From Burkholderia sp. BCC0506 (GTDB lineage: Bacteria > Pseudomonadota > Gammaproteobacteria > Burkholderiales > Burkholderiaceae): 64,000 bases of DNA. Location of the stretch: positions 496,001 to 560,000 of the forward strand of contig NZ_CADFEN010000002.1 in the NCBI RefSeq assembly GCF_902833145.1. Reading direction: 5' to 3'. This document shows positions 40,384-49,543 of this stretch, in pieces (the stretch's first letter is position 1; every line of letters starts with the position of its first letter). The notes under the pieces are model-generated. The model saw only the letters and a program-made list of their open reading frames with translations, had not been told where the DNA came from and did not search any database. Both the position numbers and the translations under genes were made by a program.

Positions 40384-42717
40384 TTACTTCTTGGTGCCGG
40401 CGCCCAGCAGACCGCCGAGCAGGTTGGTCACCGGCGACAGCAGGTTGCCGGTGCCGCCCGCGGCGCCGCCGGTGGAGCCGCCGGTCAGGCCGGTGACCAC
40501 GGAGCCGCCGCCGCCCGGCGTCGTCGCCGTGCCGCCTGCGCCGCCGGTGGCGCCCGCGGAGCCGGACGGCGTCCCCAGCGCACCCGTGACCGTGCCCGTC
40601 AGCACCCCGCCGAGCGTGCCCGACACGTTGCCGCCCGGCGTCGTGACGGTGCCGGTGAGGCTCGCGCCGAGCGGCGTCAGCGAGTTGACGAGGTTGGTGA
40701 CCGGCGCGAGCAGGCCGCCGAGACCTGCGCCACCCGTGCCGCTGGTGCCGCCGGTCCCGCTCGTTCCGCCCGTGCCGCTGGTCCCGCCCGTGCCGCTCGA
40801 ACCGATGCCGCCGAGTGCGCCCGTCACCGTCCCGAGCAGGCCGGTGATCGGTGCGAGCGGGCCGCCGCTGCTGCTGGTGCCGCTCGTGCCGCTGGTGCCG
40901 CCCGAACCGCTCGAGCCGCCGCCGCCGAGGCCGCCCGTCAACGTGCCGAGCAGGCCCGTGATCGGTGCGAGCGGGTTGGTGCCGCTGCTGGAGCTGCCGC
41001 TGCCGCTGTACACGAGACCGCCCGTCGCGGTCACCGTGTTGCCGAGCTGGCCGACGCTGTTGCCGAGAGCATCGCCGACCGGGTTGCCGGTCGCGCCGCC
41101 GATCTTCGTGCCGGCGAGGCCCAGGCCGCTGCCGAGCGTGCCCAGCAGGCCGCTGAGCGGTGCGCCGAGCAGCGTTGCGTTGCCGAGCGTTTGCGTGACG
41201 CCCGGCGTCGTGACGCCACCCGTCAGCGTGTTCGTGATCGGGTTGATCACCTTGCCGAGCTGCGTTTCGAGCTGCTGGACCGGCGAGCTGTTCAGCGCCG
41301 TGTTCAGCGCCGATGCGGTCGAATTGACCGCGGTGCCGACCGTGTTGACGAGGCTGCCGACCAGCGTCGTCGCCGGTGCGAGCGGCGACAGCGGACCGGT
41401 GCCGAGGCTCGTCACTGCATTGCCGAGGTTGTTGACCGCGCCGCCGGCGCCGGTCAACAGGCCGGTGGTCGACGTGAGCGTCGGTCCGAGCGGGTTCGCC
41501 GACACGCCGATCGAGCCCAGGCCGGCCGCGATGCCGTTGCCGAGCGACTGCACGCCGTTGCCGAGGCTGCCGACCGCGTTGCCGACACTGGTGGCCGTCG
41601 TCGGGTTCGTGCCGGGGATCTGCACGCCGCCGATCTGAGCGCCGCCGTTCACGACGGTCGTGCCGAGCGCCGTCACGAGGTTGCCGGATTTCTGGAGGAC
41701 ATTGCCGAGGGGCGTGACGCCGGTGCCAGAGGTGCCAGAGGTGCCCGAGGTGCCAGAGGTGCCCGACGTGCCGGAGGTGCCGGAGGTGCCGGACGTACCC
41801 GACGTGCCAGAGGTACCGGAGGTGCCCGACGTACCGGAGGTGCCGGACGTACCCGACGTGCCAGAGGTACCGGAGGTGCCGGAGGTGCCTGACGTGCCGG
41901 AGGTGCCCGACGTGCCGGAGGTGCCTGACGTGCCGGAGGTGCCGGAGGTGCCCGACGTGCCGGAGGTGCCTGACGTGCCGGAGGTGCCCGACGTGCCGGA
42001 GGTGCCTGACGTGCCGGAGGTGCCCGACGTACCGGAGGTGCCCGACGTACCAGAGGTGCCCGACGTACCAGAGGTGCCCGACGTACCCGACGTGCCGGAG
42101 GTACCTGACGTACCGGAGGTACCCGACGTGCCGGAAGTACCCGAGGTGCCCGAAGTACCGGAAGTGCCCGACGTGCCGGAGGTGCCCGAGGTGCCGGAAG
42201 TGCCCGACGTGCCGGAAGTGCCCGAGGTACCGGAAGTACCCGAGGTGCCGGAAGTACCCGAGGTACCGGAAGTACCCGATGTGCCCGAGGTACCGGAAGT
42301 ACCCGATGTGCCGGAAGTACCCGAGGTACCGGAAGTACCCGAGGTGCCGGAAGTACCCGAGGTGCCGGAAGTACCCGAGGTGCCGGAAGTACCGGAAGTA
42401 CCCGACGTACCGGAAGTACCGGAAGTACCGGAAGTACCGGAAGTACCGGAAGTACCGGAAGTACCGGAAGAAGCGCCCGACGTACCGGAGGTGCCCGACG
42501 TACCGGACGTACCCGAGGAAGCGCCCGAAGTGCCGGAGGTGCCCGAACTGCCGGAAGTCCCCGACGTACCCGAAGTCCCCGAGCTGCCGCTCGTCCCGGA
42601 GGTGCTCGGCTTGATCGTCGGCGGGGTCGTCGGTCCATCGACCGAACCGCAGCCGTACAGCGCGAGCAGTGACGAGACGGCCATCGTTACCGTCGTCTTC
42701 TTGAAGAGATTCTGCAT
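40384..42717 (-). CDS. lipoprotein with long Gly-Thr-Ser triplet repeat region
   Basis: 777 residues from ATG 42717 ([23 protein letters not shown]): a lipoprotein signal with Cys22-23 as the acylation site. After a short linker (TTPPTIKPS) come about 95-98 near-perfect G-T-S triplets, then a low-complexity domain of Leu/Gly/Asn/Val motifs such as LGNxVxxLG and two [11 protein letters not shown] units, with further GTSG patches, ending GAGTKK. Gly at every third position fits a collagen-like (Gly-X-Y) helix without proline; Thr and Ser could be glycosylated. It is probably surface-exposed. Function unknown; adhesion or a matrix role is a guess. Confidence 0.8.
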   Translation of the reverse strand: MQNLFKKTTVTMAVSSLLALYGCGSVDGPTTPPTIKPSTSGTSGSSGTSGTSGTSGSSGTSGTSGASSGTSGTSGTSGTSGASSGTSGTSGTSGTSGTSGTSGTSGTSGTSGTSGTSGTSGTSGTSGTSGTSGTSGTSGTSGTSGTSGTSGTSGTSGTSGTSGTSGTSGTSGTSGTSGTSGTSGTSGTSGTSGTSGTSGTSGTSGTSGTSGTSGTSGTSGTSGTSGTSGTSGTSGTSGTSGTSGTSGTSGTSGTSGTSGTSGTSGTSGTSGTSGTSGTSGTSGTSGTSGTSGTSGTSGTSGTSGTSGTSGTSGTSGTSGTSGTSGTSGTSGTGVTPLGNVLQKSGNLVTALGTTVVNGGAQIGGVQIPGTNPTTATSVGNAVGSLGNGVQSLGNGIAAGLGSIGVSANPLGPTLTSTTGLLTGAGGAVNNLGNAVTSLGTGPLSPLAPATTLVGSLVNTVGTAVNSTASALNTALNSSPVQQLETQLGKVINPITNTLTGGVTTPGVTQTLGNATLLGAPLSGLLGTLGSGLGLAGTKIGGATGNPVGDALGNSVGQLGNTVTATGGLVYSGSGSSSSGTNPLAPITGLLGTLTGGLGGGGSSGSGGTSGTSGTSSSGGPLAPITGLLGTVTGALGGIGSSGTGGTSGTGGTSGTGGTSGTGGAGLGGLLAPVTNLVNSLTPLGASLTGTVTTPGGNVSGTLGGVLTGTVTGALGTPSGSAGATGGAGGTATTPGGGGSVVTGLTGGSTGGAAGGTGNLLSPVTNLLGGLLGAGTKK
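41720..42605 (-). repeat. about 95 tandem 9-bp repeats (Gly-Thr-Ser codons)
   Basis: The 9-bp unit (GGTACCTCC-like on the coding strand) repeats for nearly 890 bp, with synonymous variation and two 12-bp insertions giving ASSG. Unit length is a multiple of three, so slippage changes repeat number without breaking the frame. The opposite strand stays open as a Val-Pro-Glu/Asp repeat, which is a shadow. Confidence 0.92.
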
Positions 42718-43081
42718 GTTGGCCTCGACATTGGAAGTGTGTCCCAAGCCATCTCTGCAAATTCCGCGCCATGACAGGTTTCGCGAAACGGTGGTGCGAT
42801 TTGTTGCGGAAATCGGGAATATCGACGCGATTTAAACGGAGTAATGGCGGTTTCGCGCGACAGGCACGCGCGGTGCGCAAACATCGAAGCTGCGATGTTC
42901 CCGTAAGGCGCCGTAACGCGCGGCGGGATGTTACGTAGCGTTCGGCCGCCCGTGACGCGAACGGCCGAGAACCGAGGGCCGCATCTTTGACGAAACGCGA
43001 CGTCCCGCCGAACATGGCGCGATATCCGCCCGCCGCCGTCGGCGCGGCAGCGGCGGCGGCTCCAACCACCAGGACACCGAC
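42718..43081. other. 364-bp divergent gap between lipoprotein and decarboxylase-like genes
   Basis: The stretch nearest the lipoprotein is less GC-rich than the average and should hold both promoters. I see no convincing -35/-10 pair, repeat or small gene. A CCACCAGGA element just before 43082 may act as the ribosome site for the decarboxylase-like gene. Confidence 0.4.
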
Positions 43082-43480
43082 ATGAGCGAACAGGACAGGG
43101 AATACGGCAAGGCGCGGCGCATCGACGTGATGGGCGAGGCGTTCGTCGAGCGCGCGATGCGCGACCTCGATGGATTCTCGCGTCCGCTGCAGAACTGGCT
43201 GAACGAGCATGCGTGGGGCAGCACGTGGCAGCGGGGCGGGATCGACCTGAAGACGCGCAGCCTGTGTACGTGCGCGATGCTGGCGGCGCTCGGCCGCAGC
43301 ACGGAACTGAAGGGGCACATTCGCGGCGCGCTCAACAACGGCGCGAGCCTCGTCGAGATTCGCGAGGTATTGCTGCACAGCGCGCTGTACGCGGGGGCGC
43401 CGGCCGCGGTCGAGGCGTTTCGCAGCGCGCGCGAGGTGCTCTCGGATCTCGGGCTGTCGATACCCGACGACGAGGCCTGA
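43082..43480 (+). CDS. carboxymuconolactone decarboxylase-family protein
   Basis: 132 residues, normal for the PcaC-like family: a helical bundle with LNEHAWGSTWQRGGIDLKTRSLCTCAMLAALGRSTELKGHIRGALNNGASLVEIREVLLHSALYAG. The His in LKGHIRGAL and in LLHSALYAG are the typical conserved ones. The AhpD CxxC pair is not present; the sequence has C-T-C, so a peroxidase role is less likely. No beta-ketoadipate genes are nearby. The substrate is open. Confidence 0.9.
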   Translation: MSEQDREYGKARRIDVMGEAFVERAMRDLDGFSRPLQNWLNEHAWGSTWQRGGIDLKTRSLCTCAMLAALGRSTELKGHIRGALNNGASLVEIREVLLHSALYAGAPAAVEAFRSAREVLSDLGLSIPDDEA

Positions 43481-43538
43481 TTCCGTCGCGGCGCCCGCTG
43501 TCCGGCACGCATATCAGGCTCCGCTTCGCCGCCGCGAT

Positions 43539-44522
43539 CTACGCGATGCGTACCGTCTGCGCGGCGGCGTCGACCGGCGCGGCGGCGACGTCGAGCAGCC
43601 AGTCGGCCGTCGCTTCCGGCATCGTGACCGGCAGCATGTGCCCGCCCTCGACGACCTTCAGCCGTACGCGCGCCGACTTCTTCGCGAGCGCGTCGCCGTG
43701 CTCGCGCCAGTTCAGGATCGGATCGGCGCGGCCGTACAGCACGTCGACCGGCAGCGCGAGCTCCGCATAGCGACGCTCCATCGCGGGCAGGTCGACGGGC
43801 GCCGACAGCAGGTCCGTCGCCGTCGCGTAGAACACGTGCGGGCGCATGCCGAGCAGGCCGCCGCCCTTGACCGGGAAGTCGCGCGGCACGGCTTCCGGCG
43901 CGAACACCTGGCGCACGGCCTGGCGGCCCGTCAGGATCGTCAGCGGGATCGCGAAGGTCCACGACACGAAACGGCGCACGAGCGGCGACGGCAGCATCAG
44001 CGGCTTGAACGGCGCGGGCGGTTCGGTCTGCTCGTGCGACAGCGGCGCGATCAGCGCGAGCCGGCTCACGCGGTCCGCGTGGTTGAGGCCGACCGCCAGT
44101 GCGATCGCGCCGCCGAGCGAGTGGCCGACCAGCACCGGCTTGTCGAGCTTCAGCGCGTCGATGAACGCGGCGACCGTGCGGGCCTGCGCGAACACGTTCG
44201 CCTGCGAGGCCGCATCGCGCAGCGAGCGGCCGGCGCCCGGCCGGTCGATCAGGATCACGCGGTGCCGCTGCGCGAGCCGCGTGAGCGGCAGGTACGCGAA
44301 ATTGCGCCATTGCCCCGCGAGCCCGTGAACGAACACGATCGGCGGCCCGTTGCCGTATTCGACGTAGTGGATGCGGTCGCCGTCGATATCGACGAAGCGG
44401 CCTTCGGGCGGAAACGCGCGCGTCACGCGACGGGCCACGTAAGCGGAAAACAGCGCGAGCGCGGCAAGCACCGCGACGACGCCGAGCAGTACGTTCTGGA
44501 TCAGATGGAGCGAAGGAGTCAT
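43539..44522 (-). CDS. membrane-anchored alpha/beta hydrolase
   Basis: 327 residues from ATG 44522. An N-terminal membrane helix (LLGVVAVLAALALFSAYVA) precedes the hydrolase fold: oxyanion HGLAG, nucleophile GHSLGG, acid in LYGRADP, and the catalytic His in VEGGHML. It follows the SDR-monooxygenase gene by 7 bp. A Baeyer-Villiger monooxygenase makes esters or lactones, which this hydrolase could open; the pairing is inferred from context. Confidence 0.92.
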   Translation of the reverse strand: MTPSLHLIQNVLLGVVAVLAALALFSAYVARRVTRAFPPEGRFVDIDGDRIHYVEYGNGPPIVFVHGLAGQWRNFAYLPLTRLAQRHRVILIDRPGAGRSLRDAASQANVFAQARTVAAFIDALKLDKPVLVGHSLGGAIALAVGLNHADRVSRLALIAPLSHEQTEPPAPFKPLMLPSPLVRRFVSWTFAIPLTILTGRQAVRQVFAPEAVPRDFPVKGGGLLGMRPHVFYATATDLLSAPVDLPAMERRYAELALPVDVLYGRADPILNWREHGDALAKKSARVRLKVVEGGHMLPVTMPEATADWLLDVAAAPVDAAAQTVRIA

Positions 44523-44529
44523 GTGAGCC

Positions 44530-47013
44530 TCAGCGGGTTTCGAGTGCGGGTTCGGTGGCCGGCGCGGTGGCGCCCGGGGCGGCTTGGGCGCGGCGCTCGA
44601 AATGCATCGCGGAATCGGCGAGTGCACTGAACTTCAGCGACGCGAGATCGAGCACGTAGTTCTGATGGAATTTCCACGGCTTGCGGTGCCCCTGTTTCGG
44701 CAGGATGCCGGCCGCGCGCTGGATGTAACCCGAACTCAGGTTGACGGCCGGCACGTCGCCGAGATCGCCCGCGCGCAGCCGCGGCACGCACGTGTCGTAC
44801 CCGTTCGCGCGCATGTGGTTGAGCAGCCGGCACACGTAGCGCGCGATCAGCTCGGCCTTCAGCGTCCACGACGCATTCGTGTAGCCGAACGACGACGCGA
44901 GATTCGGCACGTCGCTGTACATCATCCCCTTGTACGACACGGTCTCGGGCAGATCGACCGCGCGGCCGTCGACCGTCACGCGCGCGCCGCCGAGCAGCTT
45001 CACCTTCAGCCCGGTCGCGGTGACGATCACGTCCGCGTCGAGCTGCTGGCCGCTCTTCAGCGCGAGGCCGGTCGGCGTGAAGCGCTCGATCTCGTCGGTG
45101 ACGATCGATGCGCGGCCCGCGCGGATCGCCTTGAAGAGGTCGCCGTTCGGCACGAGACACACGCGCTGGTCCCACGGCATGTAGCGTGGCGTCAGGTGTT
45201 TCGCGACGTCGAAGTCGGGGCCGAGCTGCTTGCCGGCCGCGCGGATGATGAATTTTTTCGTTTGCTCGGGTTTGCGCCGCGACACGTTGTACAGGTACAT
45301 CGTCAGCAGCACGTTCTTCACGCGCACGAGCCGGTGCGCGAGCCGCGACGGCAGCGCGCGGCGCAGCGCGTTCGCGATCTTGTCGCGCGCGGGCAGCGAC
45401 ACGATGTAGGTCGGCGAGCGCTGCAGCATCGTCACGTGCTGCGCGTCGGCCGCCATCGACGGCACCAGCGTGACGGCCGTCGCGCCGCTGCCGATCACGA
45501 CCACGCGCCGGTTCGCGTACGACAGATCCTTCGGCCAGTGCTGCGGGTGCACGAGCGTGCCCTCGAACGTGTCCATGCCGGCCCAGTCGGGCAGGTAGCC
45601 GGCGTCGTAGTCGTAGTAGCCGCTGCACATGAACAGGAAGCGGCAGGTGTAGACGAGCGTGTCGGTCGCGCCGTCTTGCGTGCGCTCGATGCGTACCGTC
45701 CAGCGCGCGCGGTTCGAATCCCAGTCGGCCGCGACGACCTTGTGGCCGTAGCGGATCGTCTTGTCGATGCCGTAGGTGCGCGCGGTGTCGCGAATGTAGT
45801 CGAGAATCGTCTGGCCGTCGGAGATGGCCTTGTCGCTGTGCCACGGGCGGAAGCTGTAGCCGAGCGTGAACATGTCGGAATCCGAACGAACGCCCGGATA
45901 ACGGAACAGATCCCAGGTGCCGCCGATCGCGTCGCGCGCCTCGACGATCGCCACGCTCGCATGCGGGCAGCGCTGCTTCAGGTGATACGCGGCGCCGATG
46001 CCGGACAGGCCGGCGCCGACGATCAGCACGTCGAGGTCGCGGTTATCGGCACTGTCGCGGCGGGCGCCGGGGGCGGGCGGCGCGTCGCGCCGGTCGGTCG
46101 TCGTCGAGGTCATGCGGGGTCCTGGGTCGGCGTGGGGGGGGCGCGCGGTCGGCGCGTGCGCGCGTTCGAGGTTGCGGGCGCGGGCGCGGCGCACGTGGCG
46201 CACCATCAGCCACTGGTAACCGGCGCCGAGCACGCGCGCGATCCGGTCGAGCCGGCGCGCGTCGGTGCCGACCAGCACGCGGCGCGCATTGCGCTCGACA
46301 CCCGCGAGGATCTGCCGCGCGGCCTCGTCGGCCGTCGTCGCGTTGATCAGGCGGTTGGCCTGGCGGCGATGGGTCGCTTCGTCCTGGCCCGTCAGCGCAT
46401 GGATGCCGGCGTCGACGCGGCCCGCGTCGACGATGTTCGTCGCGACGCCGCCCGGATGCACGCAGGTCGCGCTCACCGGCGCGCCGTCGAGTTCGAGTTC
46501 CATCCGCAGCGCCTCGGTGAAACCGCGCACCGCGAACTTGGTCGCGTTGTACGCGCTTTGCGTCGGCATCGCGACGAGCCCGAACAGGCTGGACGTGTTG
46601 ACGACGTGCCCGTCGCCCGACGCGCGCAGATGCGGCAGGAACGCCTGTGTGCCATGCACGACGCCCCAGAAATTGATGCCGACGATCCACTCGAGATCGG
46701 CAAGACGCGCGGTTTCGGCGCTGGCCGCGAGCGACACGCCCGCATTGTTGAAGATCAGATTGACCTTGCCGTGCTCGGCGCGAACGAAATCGGCCCACGC
46801 GAACACCGCGTCGCGGTCGGCGACATCGAGCCGGCGCGTGCTCACGTGCACGCCGTGCTGCGCGCAGACGGCCGCCGTCGTGGCGAGCCCGGCTTCGTTG
46901 ACGTCGGCGAGCGCGATCTCGCAACCACGCCGCGCCAGCTCGACCGCGAGGCTGCGGCCCATGCCCGAACCGGCGCCCGTGATCGCGGCGACCTTGCCGG
47001 AAAATCCCTTCAT
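44530..47013 (-). CDS. SDR fused to Baeyer-Villiger-type flavin monooxygenase
   Basis: 827 residues in one open frame. Residues 1-280 are a classical SDR (ITGAGSGMGRSLA, NNAGVS, active site SAYNATK). After a Pro/Arg-rich linker comes a flavin monooxygenase (about 325-815): VLIVGAGLSGIGAAYHL, the Baeyer-Villiger fingerprint FEGTLVHPQHWP, and NADPH motif VVIGSGATAV. An internal ATG at 46113 with AGGA upstream would start the monooxygenase alone (527 residues, 44530-46113), as in relatives where the two are separate genes. The linker contains a run of eight G/C. It may be a true fusion or a frameshifted pair. An alcohol-ketone-ester-acid route with the downstream hydrolase is likely. Confidence 0.85.
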   Translation of the reverse strand: MKGFSGKVAAITGAGSGMGRSLAVELARRGCEIALADVNEAGLATTAAVCAQHGVHVSTRRLDVADRDAVFAWADFVRAEHGKVNLIFNNAGVSLAASAETARLADLEWIVGINFWGVVHGTQAFLPHLRASGDGHVVNTSSLFGLVAMPTQSAYNATKFAVRGFTEALRMELELDGAPVSATCVHPGGVATNIVDAGRVDAGIHALTGQDEATHRRQANRLINATTADEAARQILAGVERNARRVLVGTDARRLDRIARVLGAGYQWLMVRHVRRARARNLERAHAPTARPPHADPGPRMTSTTTDRRDAPPAPGARRDSADNRDLDVLIVGAGLSGIGAAYHLKQRCPHASVAIVEARDAIGGTWDLFRYPGVRSDSDMFTLGYSFRPWHSDKAISDGQTILDYIRDTARTYGIDKTIRYGHKVVAADWDSNRARWTVRIERTQDGATDTLVYTCRFLFMCSGYYDYDAGYLPDWAGMDTFEGTLVHPQHWPKDLSYANRRVVVIGSGATAVTLVPSMAADAQHVTMLQRSPTYIVSLPARDKIANALRRALPSRLAHRLVRVKNVLLTMYLYNVSRRKPEQTKKFIIRAAGKQLGPDFDVAKHLTPRYMPWDQRVCLVPNGDLFKAIRAGRASIVTDEIERFTPTGLALKSGQQLDADVIVTATGLKVKLLGGARVTVDGRAVDLPETVSYKGMMYSDVPNLASSFGYTNASWTLKAELIARYVCRLLNHMRANGYDTCVPRLRAGDLGDVPAVNLSSGYIQRAAGILPKQGHRKPWKFHQNYVLDLASLKFSALADSAMHFERRAQAAPGATAPATEPALETR
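46134..46141. repeat. eight-base G homopolymer in the SDR-monooxygenase linker
   Basis: Eight consecutive G (C on the coding strand) lie 21-28 bp before the internal ATG of the monooxygenase part. A one-base slip here would end the SDR separately and unfuse the two proteins. Confidence 0.8.
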
Positions 47014-47061
47014 CCGTCGTCCCTCCCGTTCCGCTTGCGCTGTACTGGCGGCGCATCTATT

Positions 47062-47081
47062 GTGGTGTTGTTCGTCACCAC
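47062..47081. promoter_or_regulatory. TetR operator candidate between divergent genes
   Basis: GTGGTG and CACCAC flank an 8-base spacer in the 88 bp between the SDR-monooxygenase start and the TetR start. Position and symmetry fit a TetR dimer site controlling both genes. Confidence 0.55.
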
Positions 47082-47101
47082 TTTAGTTTTCGGGTGTCCT
47101 G

Positions 47102-47761
47102 ATGTCAAATAGCGGAATGGAGAAAGCACTCGAAACGGAAAAAAGGGGCCGGTCGTATGGCGGCGTGGCGCCCGAGGTACGGGCCGCCGAGCGGCGCGAC
47201 GCGTTGATCCGCGCGGCGACGCGCGTGTTCGGCACGGTGGGTTTTCGCAAGGCGACCGTGCGGTCGATCTGCCAGGAGGCGAAGCTGAACGACCGCTATT
47301 TCTACGCGGCGTTCGACAGCACCGAGGATCTGTTGCGCTGCACCTATTTGCATCACGCGCAGCAGCTGCATGACGCGGTCGCGCAGGCGGTCGCCGCGCG
47401 CGGCGGCGATCTGCGCGAGCGTGTCGATGCCGGGCTCGCCGCGTTCTTCGCGTTCCTGCGCGACCCGTGCGCGGCGCGGGTGCTGCTGCTCGAAGTGATG
47501 GGCGTGAGCGCCGATACCGACATGACGTACCAGCGCATGCTGATCGACTTCGGCAAGCTGATCATGGCGATCGGCGCGCCGCGCGAGGCCGTGACGCCGG
47601 CGGAGCGCACCGAGCAGCGGCTGATCGGGCTCGCGCTGGTGGGCGCGATGACGAACGTCGGCGCGGCGTGGCTGCTGACCGACTATCGCGATCCGGAGGC
47701 GCAGATGATCGCGAGTTGCAGGAAGGTGTTGCTGGGGACGTTGGGGGACGCGGGCGGGTAA
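47102..47761 (+). CDS. TetR-family transcriptional regulator
   Basis: 219 residues. The helix-turn-helix is at about 30-80 (DALIRAATRVFGTVGFRKATVRSICQEAKLNDRYFYAAFDSTEDLL), then a ligand domain (FAFLRDPCAARVLLLEVMGVS). Divergent from the SDR-monooxygenase-hydrolase operon, which it probably represses. An internal ATG at 47117 is an alternative start; neither has a strong ribosome site. Confidence 0.92.
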   Translation: MSNSGMEKALETEKRGRSYGGVAPEVRAAERRDALIRAATRVFGTVGFRKATVRSICQEAKLNDRYFYAAFDSTEDLLRCTYLHHAQQLHDAVAQAVAARGGDLRERVDAGLAAFFAFLRDPCAARVLLLEVMGVSADTDMTYQRMLIDFGKLIMAIGAPREAVTPAERTEQRLIGLALVGAMTNVGAAWLLTDYRDPEAQMIASCRKVLLGTLGDAGG

Positions 47762-47793
47762 GGAGCGGTCGGCTATCCGTGCCTGGTGCGAGA

Positions 47794-47811
47794 CTGAATT
47801 CAGACTATAAT
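47794..47811 (+). promoter_or_regulatory. toxin-antitoxin promoter with overlapping palindrome
   Basis: A perfect -10 TATAAT (47806-47811) is preceded directly by the 10-bp palindrome CTGAATTCAG (47794-47803). A Phd-type antitoxin binding there would occlude the promoter, the usual autoregulation of such modules. Confidence 0.65.
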
Positions 47812-47846
47812 CGGTCTCATCCGATGTCCCGCAAAGGACGTATTCC

Positions 47847-48119
47847 ATGAAATTCTCGACTCAAGTCAAGCCGATCAGCTATCTCAAGAGCCACGCGGCC
47901 GAGATCGTCAAGGACATCTCGGAGAGCCGCGAGCCCATGCTCATCACCCAGAACGGCGAGGCGAAGCTCGTCGTCATGGACGTCAAGTCGTACGAGGAGC
48001 ATGAAGAGACCCTCGCGCTGCTGAAGCTGCTTGCGCTTGGCAATCGCGAGATCGACCAGGGTCACTTCCGTCCCGTCGAGGATGTCTTCGCCGACCTCGA
48101 CAAGGACGACGCTCAATGA
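47847..48119 (+). CDS. Phd/YefM-family antitoxin
   Basis: 90 residues. The N-terminal DNA-binding fold shows KFSTQVKPISYLKSHAAEIVKDISESREPMLITQNGEAKLVVMD, the Phd/YefM signature; the acidic C-terminus (VEDVFADLDKDDAQ) should wrap the toxin. The stop overlaps the toxin start by 4 bp (ATGA), giving coupled translation. AAAGGA lies upstream of the ATG. Confidence 0.93.
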   Translation: MKFSTQVKPISYLKSHAAEIVKDISESREPMLITQNGEAKLVVMDVKSYEEHEETLALLKLLALGNREIDQGHFRPVEDVFADLDKDDAQ

Positions 48120-48445
48120 CGTTGCGCGTTGTCGTTCTTCGCTCGGCGGAAGAAGATCTGAAAGCGTTGAAGCGTTATCTCCTGTCGAACTTCGGCTCGG
48201 AAACCTGGCAGGCCAGCTATGGCCAGATCAAGGACGCCATCGCATCGATTCGTGTTTTTCCGGCTCAGGGCAGGGTTCCGGACGAGCTTGCGCATATCAA
48301 CCTCACTCAGTATCGCGAAGTCGTTGCCGGAATGAATCGCCTCATTTACGACGTGCGCGGCGACACGATCCATGTGCATATCGTGTGCGATACGCGCAGG
48401 GATCTGAAGTCGTTGCTCATGAGACGGCTGATGCAGGCGTATTGA
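48116..48445 (+). CDS. ParE/RelE-superfamily toxin
   Basis: 109 residues: VVVLRSAEEDLKALKRYLLSNFG at the N-terminus, then the core strands YREVVAGMNRLIYDVRGDTIHVHIVCDTRRDLKSLL. ParE-type members block DNA gyrase and RelE-type members cut mRNA on the ribosome; the long N-terminal helix pair favours ParE. It directly follows its antitoxin gene. Confidence 0.92.
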   Translation: MTLRVVVLRSAEEDLKALKRYLLSNFGSETWQASYGQIKDAIASIRVFPAQGRVPDELAHINLTQYREVVAGMNRLIYDVRGDTIHVHIVCDTRRDLKSLLMRRLMQAY

Positions 48446-48475
48446 ACGCCGCCCCCGCGCTTCTTCGTTTTTTCG

Positions 48476-49417
48476 CTACTTCGAACGTGAGCGTCTTGTC
48501 GTGGGCGCTATCGGAATTTCCCCCAGCCTCGCCTTCATCGCGTCGATGAACGCCCGCACTTTCGGCGACGGCAGCCGCGTCGACGGATACACCGCGTGAA
48601 TCCCGGCCGGCGCCGTGTGCCATCCCGGCAATAGCCGCACGAGCCGGCCGGCCGCGACGTCGTCCGCGGTCGAGAAATCCGTCAGCAATCCGAAGCCGCC
48701 GCCCGCGAGCACGATCGCGCGGCACGCGGTCGCGGTGTTCGACACGACCGGCGCGACACAGCGCACCGATGCGTGACCGCCCCGCGCGTGATCGAGTTCG
48801 AGCGTATGCGGGCGCGGCAGCGACGACAGCATCACGAACGGCAGCGCGGCGAGCGCATCCGGATCGCGCGGCAGCCCGTGCCGCGCGACGAACGCCGGGC
48901 TCGCGACCAGCCATTTCTCGTAGGTGCCGAGCTGCACCGCGCGATAGTTCGAATCGGCGAGGCGGCCGATGCGGATCGCGACGTCGAGGTTGTCCGCGAC
49001 GAGATCGACGACGCGGTCGTTCGCGACGAGTTCGACGGCCAGCGCCGGATGCCGGTCGCGCAGCGCGACGACGGCCGGCGCGACGACCAGCGCGCCATAG
49101 TCGATCGGCACGCTCACGCGCAGCGTGCCGCGCAGCGGCCCGGCGTCGGACGATACCGCGTCGAGCGCAGCTTCGGTGGCGCGCACGATGTCGCGGCACG
49201 CGTCGTAGAACACGCGTCCGGCATCGGTCACGCTCAGCCGCCGCGTCGTGCGCACCAGCAGGTTCGCGCCGACCTCGGATTCGAGGCGCTGCATGTGCGT
49301 GCTGACGACCGTCTTCGCGAGACCGAGCCGCTCGGCCGCGGCCGTCAGCGAGCCGGCCTCGACCACCGCGACGAAGATCGCCAGCCGGTTCAGGTTCACG
49401 TCGCGCAGATCGGCCAT
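48476..49417 (-). CDS. LysR-family transcriptional regulator
   Basis: 313 residues, CrgA/DhcR-like group: LNRLAIFVAVVEAGSLTAAAERLGLAKTVVSTHMQRLE, then PLRGTLRVSVPIDYGALVVAPA. It is divergent from the GST and PNPOx-flavoreductase genes with 126 bp between starts and probably regulates them. Its 3' end converges with the toxin gene, 30 bp away. Confidence 0.92.
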   Translation of the reverse strand: MADLRDVNLNRLAIFVAVVEAGSLTAAAERLGLAKTVVSTHMQRLESEVGANLLVRTTRRLSVTDAGRVFYDACRDIVRATEAALDAVSSDAGPLRGTLRVSVPIDYGALVVAPAVVALRDRHPALAVELVANDRVVDLVADNLDVAIRIGRLADSNYRAVQLGTYEKWLVASPAFVARHGLPRDPDALAALPFVMLSSLPRPHTLELDHARGGHASVRCVAPVVSNTATACRAIVLAGGGFGLLTDFSTADDVAAGRLVRLLPGWHTAPAGIHAVYPSTRLPSPKVRAFIDAMKARLGEIPIAPTTRRSRSK

Positions 49418-49543
49418 CGTCGATTGTCCTATGAAAGCGGAGAATGTTTCCGCGATTATCCGTCTTCTGGCGACGAACGGCGAGCGCTACGCTGGAGCCG
49501 TTCGTCGCCGATCCCCGGCGGCGCGAGATTCCGGAGTGTTTCC

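Noticed and set aside
41720-42605. Repeat array considered as CRISPR or satellite DNA
   Set aside because: The 9-bp units have no unique spacers and are in-frame codons; likewise the 240-bp units at 34482-35441 are coding and contiguous.
41660-42835. Plus-strand frame encoding a Val-Pro-Glu/Asp repeat
   Set aside because: It is the reverse strand of the Gly-Thr-Ser array; the minus-strand frame has a lipoprotein signal and spans the whole gene.
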